Positions 42,836 through 52,183 of a stretch of 64,000 nucleotides of DNA are shown in pieces. Below the pieces are notes generated by a model, which was not told the origin of the DNA, ran no database searches, and saw only the letters and a list, made by a program, of their open reading frames with translations. Source of the stretch: Winogradskyella epiphytica (lineage in GTDB: Bacteria > Bacteroidota > Bacteroidia > Flavobacteriales > Flavobacteriaceae); contig NZ_QJTD01000006.1 in assembly GCF_003217215.1 (NCBI RefSeq), forward strand, positions 67,427-131,426. Reading direction: 5' to 3'. Each line of letters begins with the position of its first letter. Position 1 is the stretch's first letter. The translations under genes and the position numbers were made by a program.

Positions 42836-44098
42836 TTAAAAAATGGAAATCAGTTCTCTTCGACTTTTGCCATCAATAAAAACATAAACAATATTAGTTA
42901 TAAAATGACTTGCTAAAACGGCAATGGCCGCACCGGTAACCTGCCAGGTTGGAATTAACAAATAGCATAGAACTAAGTTTGAAAGGCAACCTATGAAAAA
43001 TCTATAAACGTTTTTTTGTAAGTTGTTTGAGTTGATCAGGTGCTTTTCGTAAATCATTCCTAAGAACACAAAGAGTGGAGCCCAGCAGAAAACAAGTAAA
43101 GGTGTTTTAGCTTCCGCATAGTTCTCGGTGAAATAGCTATCTAAAATAGCATCGCCGAATAGGGTATAAAAAACGGCAATTATTAGACCTAAAACAAACA
43201 TGATTTTTATTAATCGTTTGATTTTTTGAATATACAATTTGAGGTCATTTTTATAAGATTCCGCCAAGGAAGGATATAAGGCGCCTACTATGGAAAATCC
43301 AATATTCCAACTTAGCGCTGTGACTAAAAACTGAACACTACCAAAAACCCCATTAGCATGGTCGCCGATATAATATTTTAGAAAAAGTTCGTCTATAGTG
43401 ATATAAAACATAATTAAGCTATTAGAGACAATAAGCGGAAACGACATCTTTAATAAGGACTTGCTTAATGTCCAAGAAAACAGCCATTTCTTGAACTGAA
43501 GATGGTCGTAATGCTTTAAAATAAGAACATAGAGTAAGCCTTGAATGAAAAAATCTAAAACGATGAGCTTCGCGAAATAGGTCACATCTAATTGGTTCTG
43601 AACCCCATAATATTGTAATGACACAATGATAATTAAGCTTATAATCTTGGTAAAGAATATAATTTTAGTCCATTTTTTTGCCAACAGATAATACTCAAAA
43701 ACATCGGTGAGTTTAAATAAATAGCTTAGGGTGATGATAAAGTAAAGCGCTTTTAGTGGACTTGATTCGGTAAAATTAAAATATAAGAATACACCTAAGG
43801 CAATAAGGATCCAACTAAATAATCTTAGATAAAAGGCATTGGCCAAGATAAGCTGGCTTCTTTTAGGATGAAAAACGATTTCTCTAATACAGATGGCAGA
43901 CAAGCCTAAGAAAAATAGTGGTGTAAACATTCCAAGTACGGCTTCTACAAACTTTAGCTTTCCTATATCTACCGTTCCTAAGGCACTGAAGATTTTAGGA
44001 ACTATGAAAACACCAGAGACAAACTGAATTAATTTTTCTAAAGTAAACCAATTGGTAGCAAGAAAATCCTTTTTACTAAAAACCGAGGTCATGAACAT
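42836..44098 (-). CDS. polysaccharide flippase (Wzx-like, MOP superfamily)
   Basis: A 420-residue integral membrane protein with roughly 12 helices. It resembles lipid-linked oligosaccharide flippases of O-antigen or capsule pathways. SKKDFLATNWFTLEKLIQFVSGVFIVPKI is the opening (residues 8-36) with the usual first helix, and the middle has FPLIVSNSLIMFYITIDELFLKYYIGD. The C-terminus (WQVTGAAIAVLASHFITNIVYVF) is also typical. It lacks neighbouring glycosyltransferases, so it is an orphan. An internal ATG two codons in (44092) could be the true start. It is convergent with nothing and divergent from the WYL regulator. Confidence 0.88.
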   Translation of the reverse strand: MFMTSVFSKKDFLATNWFTLEKLIQFVSGVFIVPKIFSALGTVDIGKLKFVEAVLGMFTPLFFLGLSAICIREIVFHPKRSQLILANAFYLRLFSWILIALGVFLYFNFTESSPLKALYFIITLSYLFKLTDVFEYYLLAKKWTKIIFFTKIISLIIIVSLQYYGVQNQLDVTYFAKLIVLDFFIQGLLYVLILKHYDHLQFKKWLFSWTLSKSLLKMSFPLIVSNSLIMFYITIDELFLKYYIGDHANGVFGSVQFLVTALSWNIGFSIVGALYPSLAESYKNDLKLYIQKIKRLIKIMFVLGLIIAVFYTLFGDAILDSYFTENYAEAKTPLLVFCWAPLFVFLGMIYEKHLINSNNLQKNVYRFFIGCLSNLVLCYLLIPTWQVTGAAIAVLASHFITNIVYVFIDGKSRRELISIF

Positions 44099-44182
44099 TT
44101 TTTAGGTGGTCAAAGATATAAAAACCACTACCTTTTAATCATTTCGAAAAATATTTTTACTTTCGTTTCCAGAATTAAGTAT

Positions 44183-45160
44183 ATGACTCCACAGTTTCTT
44201 CGACGCTATTATATTTTACGTATTATTTCAAATCCTACGGTTTATGGCGTGGATAAAAATGGGTTTGTCCCATTAAAAGATTTGCAAGATGCTTTAGATC
44301 AATTACGTGTAGATAATATTGACGATCCCCTTTACGACAGTTTAAATTTACATAGCCAAAAGACAGTAAAACGCGATTTAAATAAAATTAAGTCGTATTA
44401 CCAAGTCGTAGTGCTACATAAACGAAATTACGGATACTATATAGACGATTATGAAGTTAATGATGCTTTAAAAGAGACTTACGAAAAAACAGAGCTTTAT
44501 CTTTTGCATCATCATGCTCATGCCTGGAAAGATTTTGTATCTACATCACGAAGTTCCTTAAGTTCACAAATAGACTTAGTGCCTCTAATTCATGCCATAG
44601 AGCAGCAATTTATTATTAAGATGACCTATCACGGATGGTATGATGATGGTTTTCGAACCATATCAGGATTTTTTCAACCCTTACATATCAAAGAGATTAA
44701 CAAGGCCTGGTATCTAATAGCTCATAATAAGGAATACGGTATTTATCCATTTTGTTTGGATGATCGTGTTAAATCGATGTCGGTAAGCAAACAGCGAGTA
44801 AAAGAGCCTATAGTATTTAGTGAAAAAGACTATTTTAAAAATGCCATAGGAATTCTGAAAACCGATATGAAGGCGGAGTGGATTCATTTAAAAGTCGCTA
44901 ATCATCATTTTAAATATTTAGCGAGCAATCCAATGCATCACTCTCAAAAGATTGTTTCGCCACCTAAAGATCCCGAAACAGAGGCTCTTGATTATAACAA
45001 TCCTAAAATTTGGGGCGAAATTAAATTGCATGTTGAGCCGAATTATGAGTTTTTAATGGAGATATTAAAATACAATTTATGGGTTAAGGTGGTAAGGCCA
45101 GCACATGTTAAAGAGTTTGTTAAGCATCATATTGGTCTTATGATGGCGTATTACGAATAA
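44183..45160 (+). CDS. WYL-domain transcriptional regulator
   Basis: A 325-residue DNA-binding regulator. The N-terminus has a helix-turn-helix type region (SQKTVKRDLNKIKSYYQVVV, about residues 54-73) and a coiled linker. The WYL domain follows from ~140 to ~240, with the namesake block INKAWYLIAHNKEYGIYPFCLDDRV. The remainder is the WCX-like C-terminal extension. WYL proteins sense small ligands, often nucleic-acid products, and control phage defence, DNA repair or metabolism. No defence genes are nearby. It is divergent from the flippase gene, which is therefore a candidate target. Confidence 0.9.
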   Translation: MTPQFLRRYYILRIISNPTVYGVDKNGFVPLKDLQDALDQLRVDNIDDPLYDSLNLHSQKTVKRDLNKIKSYYQVVVLHKRNYGYYIDDYEVNDALKETYEKTELYLLHHHAHAWKDFVSTSRSSLSSQIDLVPLIHAIEQQFIIKMTYHGWYDDGFRTISGFFQPLHIKEINKAWYLIAHNKEYGIYPFCLDDRVKSMSVSKQRVKEPIVFSEKDYFKNAIGILKTDMKAEWIHLKVANHHFKYLASNPMHHSQKIVSPPKDPETEALDYNNPKIWGEIKLHVEPNYEFLMEILKYNLWVKVVRPAHVKEFVKHHIGLMMAYYE

Positions 45161-45391
45161 ATAGCTTTAGGAAATAGTAGTGAATGTCCGTGAATTAATA
45201 TTTAATTATTTGTTTAGGCTACATAAATTACTTCTAAAAGAGCTTCTATATCAAGAAAAATAATAAATATATAGTTAATTGTATAATTGATTGGAAGAGA
45301 AAACTTTGCTAAGAAATAATTAAAAATTTAGAATATAACTTTCAAACGGACACATTTTGTCCATGTCAGTTGTATTTTTGCAACAAGAAAT

Positions 45392-45949
45392 TTAAGAGGA
45401 GGTTGTCATGGTAATCTCTTTTAAAACTTTCTTATAATAATCACGATTAGATGCCACAAAATAGGGTAGGGTGTCGCTATTTATCAAAAGGGACTTAAAG
45501 GTATTGATCGTGACTAGCTGAAAAGCCTCAACCTCACCAGGTTGGGGTTTTAAGTTTTCTAAAGGAACCTTTAATTCGGCAATAAAGATATGATGAAACT
45601 CATTATCTACAATTCCATTAGGATAGGACTGGAAGCATTCGAAAACACCAACTTTTTGTAAATCCTTTTCAGAAATATCTAAACTTATTTCTTCTTTTGT
45701 TTCTCTAATTGCCGCTTGTTCAACTGTTTCTCCAGCATCTACATGTCCTGCTACTGATACATCCCAAAGTAAAGGGTAAATAAGTTTAGATGCAGCGCGT
45801 TGAGATAATAGAATTTTACCATCTTTAGTATAAAACCAAATATGGGCGGTCTTATGGTAATGACCTTTACTATGTATTTCTGATTTTAAAGCTGTTTTAC
45901 CAGTGCGTTTACCGTCTTTCGTTAGTATGTCTATAATTTCTTCATTCAT
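45392..45949 (-). CDS. Nudix hydrolase, IPP-isomerase-like (YfcD type)
   Basis: A 185-residue Nudix protein. The Nudix box is GHVDAGETVEQAAIRETKEE, with the REx2EE metal-binding core, preceded by LLSQRAASKLIYPLLWDVSVA, the pattern of IPP isomerase-like members. The substrate is probably a nucleoside diphosphate linked compound or a related pyrophosphate; it cannot be specified. It follows the M42 peptidase gene on the same strand after a terminator, so it is separately transcribed. Downstream, 231 bases hold no gene but a promoter-like box reading the other way. Confidence 0.92.
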   Translation of the reverse strand: MNEEIIDILTKDGKRTGKTALKSEIHSKGHYHKTAHIWFYTKDGKILLSQRAASKLIYPLLWDVSVAGHVDAGETVEQAAIRETKEEISLDISEKDLQKVGVFECFQSYPNGIVDNEFHHIFIAELKVPLENLKPQPGEVEAFQLVTINTFKSLLINSDTLPYFVASNRDYYKKVLKEITMTTSS

Positions 45950-45952
45950 ATC

Positions 45953-45978
45953 AAAAAAAGCCTCTAAAAAGAGGCTTT
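45953..45978 (-). terminator. intrinsic terminator of the M42 peptidase gene
   Basis: AAAGCCTCT and AGAGGCTTT (45957-45965 with 45970-45978) form a perfect 9-bp stem with a 4-base loop. On the minus strand a T run follows. Confidence 0.85.
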
Positions 45979-46011
45979 GAAAGTTTTGATTGCCAAATTT
46001 TATTTAGCGGT

Positions 46012-47100
46012 TTATTTAAAATACGAAAATGTTTCGCCGTCTTTAATCTTTAATAAAGTTTCATAGATGAGTTTAATCACATTCTCCACGTCTTCTTTAT
46101 GCACCATTTCAACCGTAGTATGCATATAACGTAAAGGTAATGAAATTAGGGCAGAGGCAACACCACCATTGCTATAAGCAAAAGCATCAGTATCCGTTCC
46201 AGTTGCTCTAGATAAAGCCGCACGTTGAAACGGGATTTTCTTTTCTTCAGCTGTATCTGTAATTAAATCTCTTAATTTTTGTTGTACTGCAGGAGCGTAA
46301 GCAATAACAGGACCTTTTCCAATTTCAGCATAACCTTGTTTCTTTTGGTCAATCATTGGAGTGGTTGTGTCGTGCGTCACATCTGTAACAATGGCCACAT
46401 TTGGTTTGATGGTTTGAGTAATCATTTCCGCTCCGCGTAAACCAATTTCTTCTTGTACCGAATTGGTAATATAAAGTCCAAAATCGAGTTTTTGTTTGTT
46501 TTCGTGAAGTAATCGCGCCACTTCAGCAATCATAAATCCACCCATTCTATTATCTAGAGCACGACAAACAAATTTGTCCTTGTTTAGAATATGGAACTCA
46601 TCAGGATAGGTAATAACGCAACCCACATGAACACCCATTTTTTCAACTTCACCTTTATCTTTCGCGCCTATATCAATACAAATGTTATCTGGTTTAGGTG
46701 CCTCTTCTTTCGCTTTGCTTCTTGTGTGGATAGCAGGCCATCCAAAAACACCTTTCACAATTCCGTTTTTAGTATGTATATTGACAACTTTACTCGGTGC
46801 AATTTGGTGATCACTTCCTCCATTTCTAATGACATAAAGCAATCCATTGTCTGAAATATAGTTCACATACCAAGAAATTTCGTCGGCATGACCTTCAATA
46901 ACTACTCTGTATTTTGCTTTAGGATTAATTACAGCAACGGCTGAACCGTAGGTATCTGTAATAAATTCGTCTACATATGGTTTTAGGTAGTCCATCCAAA
47001 TTTTTTGCCCTTCCCATTCATATCCTGTAGGCGACGCATTATTTAAGTATTTTTCTAAAAAGTCCATCGACCTTTTGTTCAGTAATTGTTTTTTTGCCAT
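46012..47100 (-). CDS. M42-family metallopeptidase (glutamyl aminopeptidase/FrvX type)
   Basis: Cytoplasmic dizinc aminopeptidase of the TET-forming family, 362 aa. Metal and catalytic residues are seen in VIEGHADEISWYV (first His and Asp), VCRALDNRMGGFM (bridging Asp), NSVQEEIGLRGAEM (general base Glu-Glu), VTDVTHDTT (Asp ligand) and the last His in RYMHTTVEMVHKED. The first motif reads GHADE in place of the commoner AHMDE, keeping the ligands. It lies alone between terminators and probably degrades peptides released by the proteasome-like proteases. Confidence 0.94.
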   Translation of the reverse strand: MAKKQLLNKRSMDFLEKYLNNASPTGYEWEGQKIWMDYLKPYVDEFITDTYGSAVAVINPKAKYRVVIEGHADEISWYVNYISDNGLLYVIRNGGSDHQIAPSKVVNIHTKNGIVKGVFGWPAIHTRSKAKEEAPKPDNICIDIGAKDKGEVEKMGVHVGCVITYPDEFHILNKDKFVCRALDNRMGGFMIAEVARLLHENKQKLDFGLYITNSVQEEIGLRGAEMITQTIKPNVAIVTDVTHDTTTPMIDQKKQGYAEIGKGPVIAYAPAVQQKLRDLITDTAEEKKIPFQRAALSRATGTDTDAFAYSNGGVASALISLPLRYMHTTVEMVHKEDVENVIKLIYETLLKIKDGETFSYFK

Positions 47101-47167
47101 GAGTTTAAATTTTGCTTAAAAATAATAATATTAATACGAATTTAAGGATATAGCCTTTAAATATTAT

Positions 47168-47175
47168 TAATTTTG
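47168..47175 (+). promoter_or_regulatory. possible -7 promoter box of the DUF4294 gene
   Basis: TAATTTTG matches TAnnTTTG and is 50 bases before the chosen start. No upstream TTG is well placed. Confidence 0.3.
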
Positions 47176-47225
47176 AATCTGTACAAAACCGCCATTTTGG
47201 AATGGTTTTAGCTCTAAAGATAAGC

Positions 47226-47897
47226 ATGAAACACTTAACTTATATAGTATTATTTTTTTCAATGGTATGTAGTGCTCAAATAGATCCTGTGAAGCAAGAT
47301 TCTACTGAGGTGCATTATATGATTATTGAAGGCGATTCTATTCCGGTCACCTCTATTGATTTGGATGAAGTTTTGGTGCTGCCTAATTTGAATTTTAAGG
47401 ATAGAGAAGCACGGATTCGTTATCTCGTTTTAAAACGAAAAACCTTAAAAGTTTATCCTTATGCTAAGCTTGCTGCCGAACGATTAAAGCAATTACAAAA
47501 TCGGCTAGATAACTTAGAACGAAAGCGAGATAAGAAACGTTATGCTAAGATTATTCAGAATTATATCGAAGATGAGTTCTCAGCTGAACTAAAGAAACTG
47601 ACAAAAACCGAAGGTCAGATTCTTGTAAAGTTGATTCATAGACAAACTGGGAAAACAACCTTTGACCTCATAAGAGAACTTCGTAGCGGTTGGCGTGCCT
47701 TTTGGTTTAATAATACCGCAAGTTTATTTAATATTTCTCTGAAACGTGAATTTAATCCAATTGAAGTCCAAGAGGATTACCTAATTGAAGACATTTTACA
47801 ACGTGCATTTCAGAATGAAATTTTAAAACGTCAGGAACCAGCTTTTGATATCGACTTCTACGCATGTGTTAATAAATGGTCTGAAGCAAAAAGTTAA
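47226..47897 (+). CDS. DUF4294-domain exported protein
   Basis: Bacteroidota-specific exported protein with no known function. The chosen start (MKHLTYIVLFFSMVCSAQ) gives a good signal peptide; an upstream ATG at 47202 would put eight residues before it. The DUF4294 core is residues ~45-170: GDSIPVTSIDLDEVLVLPNL, the basic helix RYLVLKRKTLKVYPYAKLAAERL, then a heptad-like charged helix (LQNRLDNLERKRDKKRYAKI). The lower part contains TEGQILVKLIHRQTGKTTFDL, and GWRAFWFNNTASLFN. It overlaps no other gene in this start choice, and the hemolysin III family gene begins 10 bases after its stop. Confidence 0.9.
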   Translation: MKHLTYIVLFFSMVCSAQIDPVKQDSTEVHYMIIEGDSIPVTSIDLDEVLVLPNLNFKDREARIRYLVLKRKTLKVYPYAKLAAERLKQLQNRLDNLERKRDKKRYAKIIQNYIEDEFSAELKKLTKTEGQILVKLIHRQTGKTTFDLIRELRSGWRAFWFNNTASLFNISLKREFNPIEVQEDYLIEDILQRAFQNEILKRQEPAFDIDFYACVNKWSEAKS

Positions 47898-47907
47898 AAG
47901 TATCCCT

Positions 47908-48534
47908 ATGCGCACCCAAACTAAGCTTGAAGAACAATTAAACGCTCAAACTCATGGTCTTGGTGCTGCCTTAGGTATAGTAGCCTTAATATTGATGATT
48001 TTAAAAGTTAATACTAGTGAGCAATGGAGCTTATTTAGTGTTATTGTTTATGGACTTTCAATTATCATCTTATTTTTAGCGTCGACCTTTTATCATTCGG
48101 TGAAAGACGAAAAACGTAAACACTACTTTAGAATCGTAGATCATGTGAGTATTTATTTGCTAATTGCAGGTACTTATACACCTGTTCTACTTATCAGTTT
48201 ACCTGACTCTTTAGGATGGACATTATTTTGGACCGTATGGGGAATAGCAGCTTTTGGTGTAATTTTAAAGCTCTTTTTTACGGGTAGGTTTGAAGTCTTT
48301 TCAACACTTTTATACTTGGTTATGGGCTGGTTGATTATTTTTGACTATTCTAATCTATCAGATACTTTAGGGGCAGAAGGTGTAACATGGTTATTTGCGG
48401 GAGGATTATTCTACACTATTGGGATTATTTTCTATGTGGTTCAAAAACTACCGTTTAACCATGTGATATGGCATCTATTCGTTTTAGCAGGTGCTATAAG
48501 TCATTTTTTTATGGTTTATCTCTATGTGATATAG
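47908..48534 (+). CDS. hemolysin III family protein (PAQR-like membrane protein)
   Basis: Seven-helix membrane protein of ~208 aa. Marks of the family are QTHGLGAALGIVALIL at helix 1, the conserved ASTFYHSV (Ser and His), RIVDHVSIYLLIAGTYTPVLL (Asp-His), and the C-terminal HVIWHLFVLAGAISHFF with the last two His. These residues form the zinc site of the PAQR/CREST superfamily, which includes adiponectin receptors and alkaline ceramidases, so lipid hydrolase activity is possible. The start at 47908 is preferred because an upstream extension would overlap the DUF4294 gene in another frame and lacks family similarity. Confidence 0.92.
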   Translation: MRTQTKLEEQLNAQTHGLGAALGIVALILMILKVNTSEQWSLFSVIVYGLSIIILFLASTFYHSVKDEKRKHYFRIVDHVSIYLLIAGTYTPVLLISLPDSLGWTLFWTVWGIAAFGVILKLFFTGRFEVFSTLLYLVMGWLIIFDYSNLSDTLGAEGVTWLFAGGLFYTIGIIFYVVQKLPFNHVIWHLFVLAGAISHFFMVYLYVI

Positions 48535-48563
48535 GCGACCTATTCACATCAATGTTTTCCGAT

Positions 48564-49118
48564 TTACTTCCATTTAATATTACAACCCATACTAGGCTTT
48601 TGGTTTGAGCTTATTGGCGTCTTATTGATAAGAGCACTCATTGCTTCCCTTATATCTTTTCCTGTTACGGGTTCATCATTACCTGGTCTAGAGTCATCTA
48701 ATTGTCCTGCGTAAACTAATTCTAAATCGTCATTAAATAGAAAAAAATCAGGAGTACAAGCTGCGTTATAGGCCTTAGCCACGTCTTGAGTTTCATCGTA
48801 TAAATACGGGAAAATATAATCGTTATCAATCGCGTTTTTCTCCATTAATTCTGGAGCGTCTTGCGGGTAATTGTCTACATCATTACTTGAAATTGCAATA
48901 CAATTAATTCCTTTTGAAATATAATCCTTCGCTAACTGGGCCAATTCAGAACTCACATGAATTACATACGGACAATGGTTACAAATAAACATAACTAAGG
49001 TGCCTTTTGTACCTTTAAGCTCACTCAGAGACTTTCTGATATCGTCAGTCGTGTCTACTAGGTTGAAGTCAGGAGCTTTTGTGCCTAAAGGTATCATGTT
49101 TGATTCTGTTCTCGCCAT
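48564..49118 (-). CDS. thioredoxin-fold redoxin (AhpC/TSA-like)
   Basis: A 184-residue cytoplasmic protein of the redoxin group. It opens MIPLGTKAPDFNLVDT, then VMFICNHCPYVIHVSSEL, whose CNHC is the CxxC-type redox site of this subfamily (near residues 45-48). AACTPDFFLFNDDLELVYAGQLDD follows with the cis-proline region (CTPDFF). No signal peptide. It may be a thiol-disulfide reductase or peroxidase; the biochemistry of this group is poorly known. It is convergent with the hemolysin III family gene and divergent from the tRNA-binding protein gene. Confidence 0.9.
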   Translation of the reverse strand: MARTESNMIPLGTKAPDFNLVDTTDDIRKSLSELKGTKGTLVMFICNHCPYVIHVSSELAQLAKDYISKGINCIAISSNDVDNYPQDAPELMEKNAIDNDYIFPYLYDETQDVAKAYNAACTPDFFLFNDDLELVYAGQLDDSRPGNDEPVTGKDIREAMSALINKTPISSNQKPSMGCNIKWK

Positions 49119-49183
49119 GGTATTATTTAATTTAATATTTTAGTAAAACTACAATAAAGCATTAGAATTTTGTCATTAAGAAA

Positions 49184-49519
49184 ATGGAAAAGATAATAAC
49201 ATTTGAAGACTTTCGCAAGGTCGATTTGCGAATAGGTACTATTATAGAAGTGAGCGATTTTCCAAATGCTCGTAGACCTGCATACAAGCTTACTATAGAT
49301 TTTGGTGAATTAGGAATAAAAAAGTCTTCTGCCCAAATCACGACGCTTTATAAAAAAAACGATTTGCTAAACAGGCAAGTTGTCGCGGTGGTTAACTTTC
49401 CTAAAAAGCAAATCGCTAATTTTATGAGTGAATGTTTAGTTGTCGGCGCTGTAAAAGATAAAGATGTGTTTTTATTACATCCTGAATCGAAAGTTCAAAA
49501 TGGAACCGTCGTTTCTTAA
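49184..49519 (+). CDS. csaA: tRNA-binding domain protein (CsaA-like)
   Basis: A 111-residue stand-alone EMAP II/OB-fold protein. It has the CsaA pattern FRKVDLRIGTIIEVSDFPNARRPAYKLTIDFGELGIKKSSAQIT (residues 9-52) and the C-terminal VVNFPKKQIANFMSECLVVGA. Members bind tRNA or act as secretion-associated chaperones in Bacillus. It is transcribed alone, divergently from the redoxin gene and convergently with the M14 peptidase gene. Confidence 0.93.
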   Translation: MEKIITFEDFRKVDLRIGTIIEVSDFPNARRPAYKLTIDFGELGIKKSSAQITTLYKKNDLLNRQVVAVVNFPKKQIANFMSECLVVGAVKDKDVFLLHPESKVQNGTVVS

Positions 49520-49591
49520 AACATCTAGCTAGGACTTTCAAACTAAGGCATATCCTATGATATTTTACTTTTTACAGTTCTTTACTAATAA

Positions 49592-52099
49592 CTACATCTC
49601 GTCTCTAAAGAATATTGCATTCATCAGTAATTTATTGGTGCCATACCAAAAGGCTCTAAAATTAGTATTATTTGTAAAAGCTATAATATTACCACGACCT
49701 AATCTCGAAATTTTCAAAGGTACTGTGCCACTTAAACTGTCTAAATTTCTTTTGGAAATATAACCTGCTAATAAGGGGTCTTTGGTGTACTGAATAGGAT
49801 TGTTATAACTGTTTTTATCAGGATTTATAAATAAAGTCGAATTTCTAAACATAGGAATTTTATCGTTTTTATACCCAAAGTTGATAGGATGAGAACGGTC
49901 TAATTGCGTTTCAAAAATAGAACCTCCAATTACTTGAGCCCCTCTAAAATCGCGTCGTTGTTCGAAGCTTATATTTTTCGCGATAAGTTCGTTTTTCTTA
50001 AAATCAATCTTCATCAATTTTTTAGAATTTAACCATTTTAACGCATTTTTATAGGCAATTAAGGTACCACCATTTGAAATCCAAGATTGAATTTTCTTAG
50101 TGTGTGCATCATTCATTCCAGAACGCGTATTCACCATTATAATAGTGTTATAGCGACTTAAGTCAGCTCGATTTAAACTTTTTGTGTCTAATTTTGTAGC
50201 AATAATATCGTAGCGGGTGTCAAATAAATGCCAGATTTCACCTGCATCGTAAGAGGTAATTCCATCTCCAACTAAAAGTGCCACTTTAGGCAATTCCAAA
50301 GCTTTAAAGTTTCTACTTCCTAAATCCATCCCTTCGTTTAAACCTGTCGAAACTGCATCAATAGTGATATGACTTTCCTTAGCTGCTTCGTTTAAAAATG
50401 AATAGACTTCTGATGTCGATAAGTCTTGGTTTTTAGCAGGAATTAAGATGGTACCATAATCATAAGATTTGCCATTCGCTTTAAATTGTTTTAAGGCCAC
50501 TTTAGCTCTTAATCCCTTCTTTAAAATGGCATTAAGAAGTTTAGGCGAATAATATTCATGCCATTCAAATAGGTAAGCATAGTCGTTTTGTGATAACACA
50601 CCACCTTCTTTTTGCTCTAGATTGATAACTTCACTTCCAGCATTTGCTGTCGTTGTTTCTGTATAATCTAGATTAAACGCCAATGGAAATGACCAGGCCG
50701 ACACGTCATAGAATAAGCTGTCTTGGAACGAAGTACGCTTTTCGAACATAGCATCTATTAATCGCGTGTTTTTTTGGTTTTTCGGAACTACAAAACTGTA
50801 TCCTTTTTTAAAGTTCTTTCCGTCTTTTGAAAAATCAGATTTTAACTCATGAAATTTGATTCGGTGACGTTTCAATATTTCAGCTAAATGATAAGTTTTA
50901 GCGGCATCTTTTGAATCTCCAAAAACGATAGCATTTTTACCTGCTTTCGAGGCTTCAGCTCTTGCATTTTTAAAGAAGTCATGTTGGTAGTTTAAAATAT
51001 CTTTACGCATACTGTGAGCTGCATCAAGAGTGGATAAGGCGGCGGTAAATTGATTTCTTATCGTGAATGGGAAGGTTAATAAACCATTCTCACTTTCTTG
51101 AACATGACCACGAGAACTCGCTTGTTCAAATAAAATGCCAATACCACCATTGATATCTGGAAATGTGGAGCCTTTACCGTAGTAAAAGTCGTCAAAACTT
51201 TCTTCAGAATAATACAAGGATCCTATTTTATCAAAAGCTTTAGCGTGGTATGTTGCGATTTCTGCAGTTAAATCTTGATTTAATTGAGGTGTTAAGGGAT
51301 GCGTACGAGATGGAATTCCAGGTTGAAAAAAGAAGCTAGTATTCGTTCCCATTTCGTGGTGATCCGTTAAAATGTTTGGCATCCAATTATGAAAGGTTTC
51401 AATACGAGCTCTAGATTCAGGTAATTGTACAGGTAGCCAATCCCTATTCATATCAAACCAATAATGATTTGTACGTCCACCTGGCCAAACTTCGCTGTAC
51501 TCTCTGTCGTTTGGATCTGGGTTTAGATTTATGTTTTTATTAGTATTTGCCCAATAAGCAAAACGTTGTAAACCATCAGGATTCATAGAAGGGTCTAATA
51601 AAATCACTGTGTTTTTTAATAAGCTATCTATTTTAGGACCTTCGGCAGCCGCTAAATAATAAGCAAGAACAAGAGCAGCGTTTGTACCACTAGCTTCGTT
51701 TCCATGAATGGAAAATCCTTGGTATACTACAATAGGTCTGTTTTTAGAGTTTGCTGAATTATTTTCAGTAGCTTCTAAATGAGCAGACTGTATAGCATCT
51801 AAATTCTGATGATTTTCAGGTGAAGTAACTGTTAATAGGAGTAGAGGTCGGGCTTCAAAAGTTTTCCCACGATCTTCAAGGGTTATACGATCCGACGCCG
51901 CTGCAATCGCTTTCATGTATTGCACTAGTTTATCATGGGTGACATGCCATTCACCTACCTCGTGACCAATTATGCTTTCTGGTGTAGGAATGTTTGAATT
52001 GTAATTCACACCTTCTGGAAGGTAGTAGGATAAGTCAGTTTTAGATTGTGAGAATAGCGATGTAGTAGCTAAAAACACGAGAAGTAATAATCGTTGCAT
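49592..52099 (-). CDS. M14-family zinc carboxypeptidase, exported
   Basis: A large (835 aa) exported metallocarboxypeptidase. The signal peptide (MQRLLLLVFLATTSLFSQ) is followed by the M14 domain at ~60-370. The zinc ligands are HxxE in GFSIHGNEASGTNA and the later His in ILTDHHEMGT. The substrate-region block DPSMNPDGLQRFAYWANTNKN is present, and the catalytic Glu lies in GIGILFEQASSRGHV. The remainder includes a class I glutamine amidotransferase-like beta-sandwich segment (VALLVGDGITSYDAGEIWHLFD) and a C-terminal beta-domain. It probably degrades peptides in the periplasm or medium. Confidence 0.92.
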   Translation of the reverse strand: MQRLLLLVFLATTSLFSQSKTDLSYYLPEGVNYNSNIPTPESIIGHEVGEWHVTHDKLVQYMKAIAAASDRITLEDRGKTFEARPLLLLTVTSPENHQNLDAIQSAHLEATENNSANSKNRPIVVYQGFSIHGNEASGTNAALVLAYYLAAAEGPKIDSLLKNTVILLDPSMNPDGLQRFAYWANTNKNINLNPDPNDREYSEVWPGGRTNHYWFDMNRDWLPVQLPESRARIETFHNWMPNILTDHHEMGTNTSFFFQPGIPSRTHPLTPQLNQDLTAEIATYHAKAFDKIGSLYYSEESFDDFYYGKGSTFPDINGGIGILFEQASSRGHVQESENGLLTFPFTIRNQFTAALSTLDAAHSMRKDILNYQHDFFKNARAEASKAGKNAIVFGDSKDAAKTYHLAEILKRHRIKFHELKSDFSKDGKNFKKGYSFVVPKNQKNTRLIDAMFEKRTSFQDSLFYDVSAWSFPLAFNLDYTETTTANAGSEVINLEQKEGGVLSQNDYAYLFEWHEYYSPKLLNAILKKGLRAKVALKQFKANGKSYDYGTILIPAKNQDLSTSEVYSFLNEAAKESHITIDAVSTGLNEGMDLGSRNFKALELPKVALLVGDGITSYDAGEIWHLFDTRYDIIATKLDTKSLNRADLSRYNTIIMVNTRSGMNDAHTKKIQSWISNGGTLIAYKNALKWLNSKKLMKIDFKKNELIAKNISFEQRRDFRGAQVIGGSIFETQLDRSHPINFGYKNDKIPMFRNSTLFINPDKNSYNNPIQYTKDPLLAGYISKRNLDSLSGTVPLKISRLGRGNIIAFTNNTNFRAFWYGTNKLLMNAIFFRDEM

Positions 52100-52125
52100 A
52101 AGTATAAAATTAGTTAGCTTTTAAA

Positions 52126-52160
52126 AATAAAAAATCCATTACGTAAGGTAATGGATTTAG
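52126..52160 (-). terminator. intrinsic terminator of the DUF3276 gene
   Basis: AAATCCATTAC at 52132-52142 pairs with GTAATGGATTT at 52148-52158 around a 5-base loop. On the minus strand it is followed by a T-rich run just after the DUF3276 stop, and it precedes the M14 gene start. Confidence 0.8.
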
Positions 52161-52183
52161 TTATAATTTAACAAATGAAAGTT

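Noticed and set aside
44183..45160. WYL regulator as a marker of a defence island
   Set aside because: The surrounding genes are a flippase, PrsW and a Nudix hydrolase; no restriction, CRISPR or toxin gene is seen.
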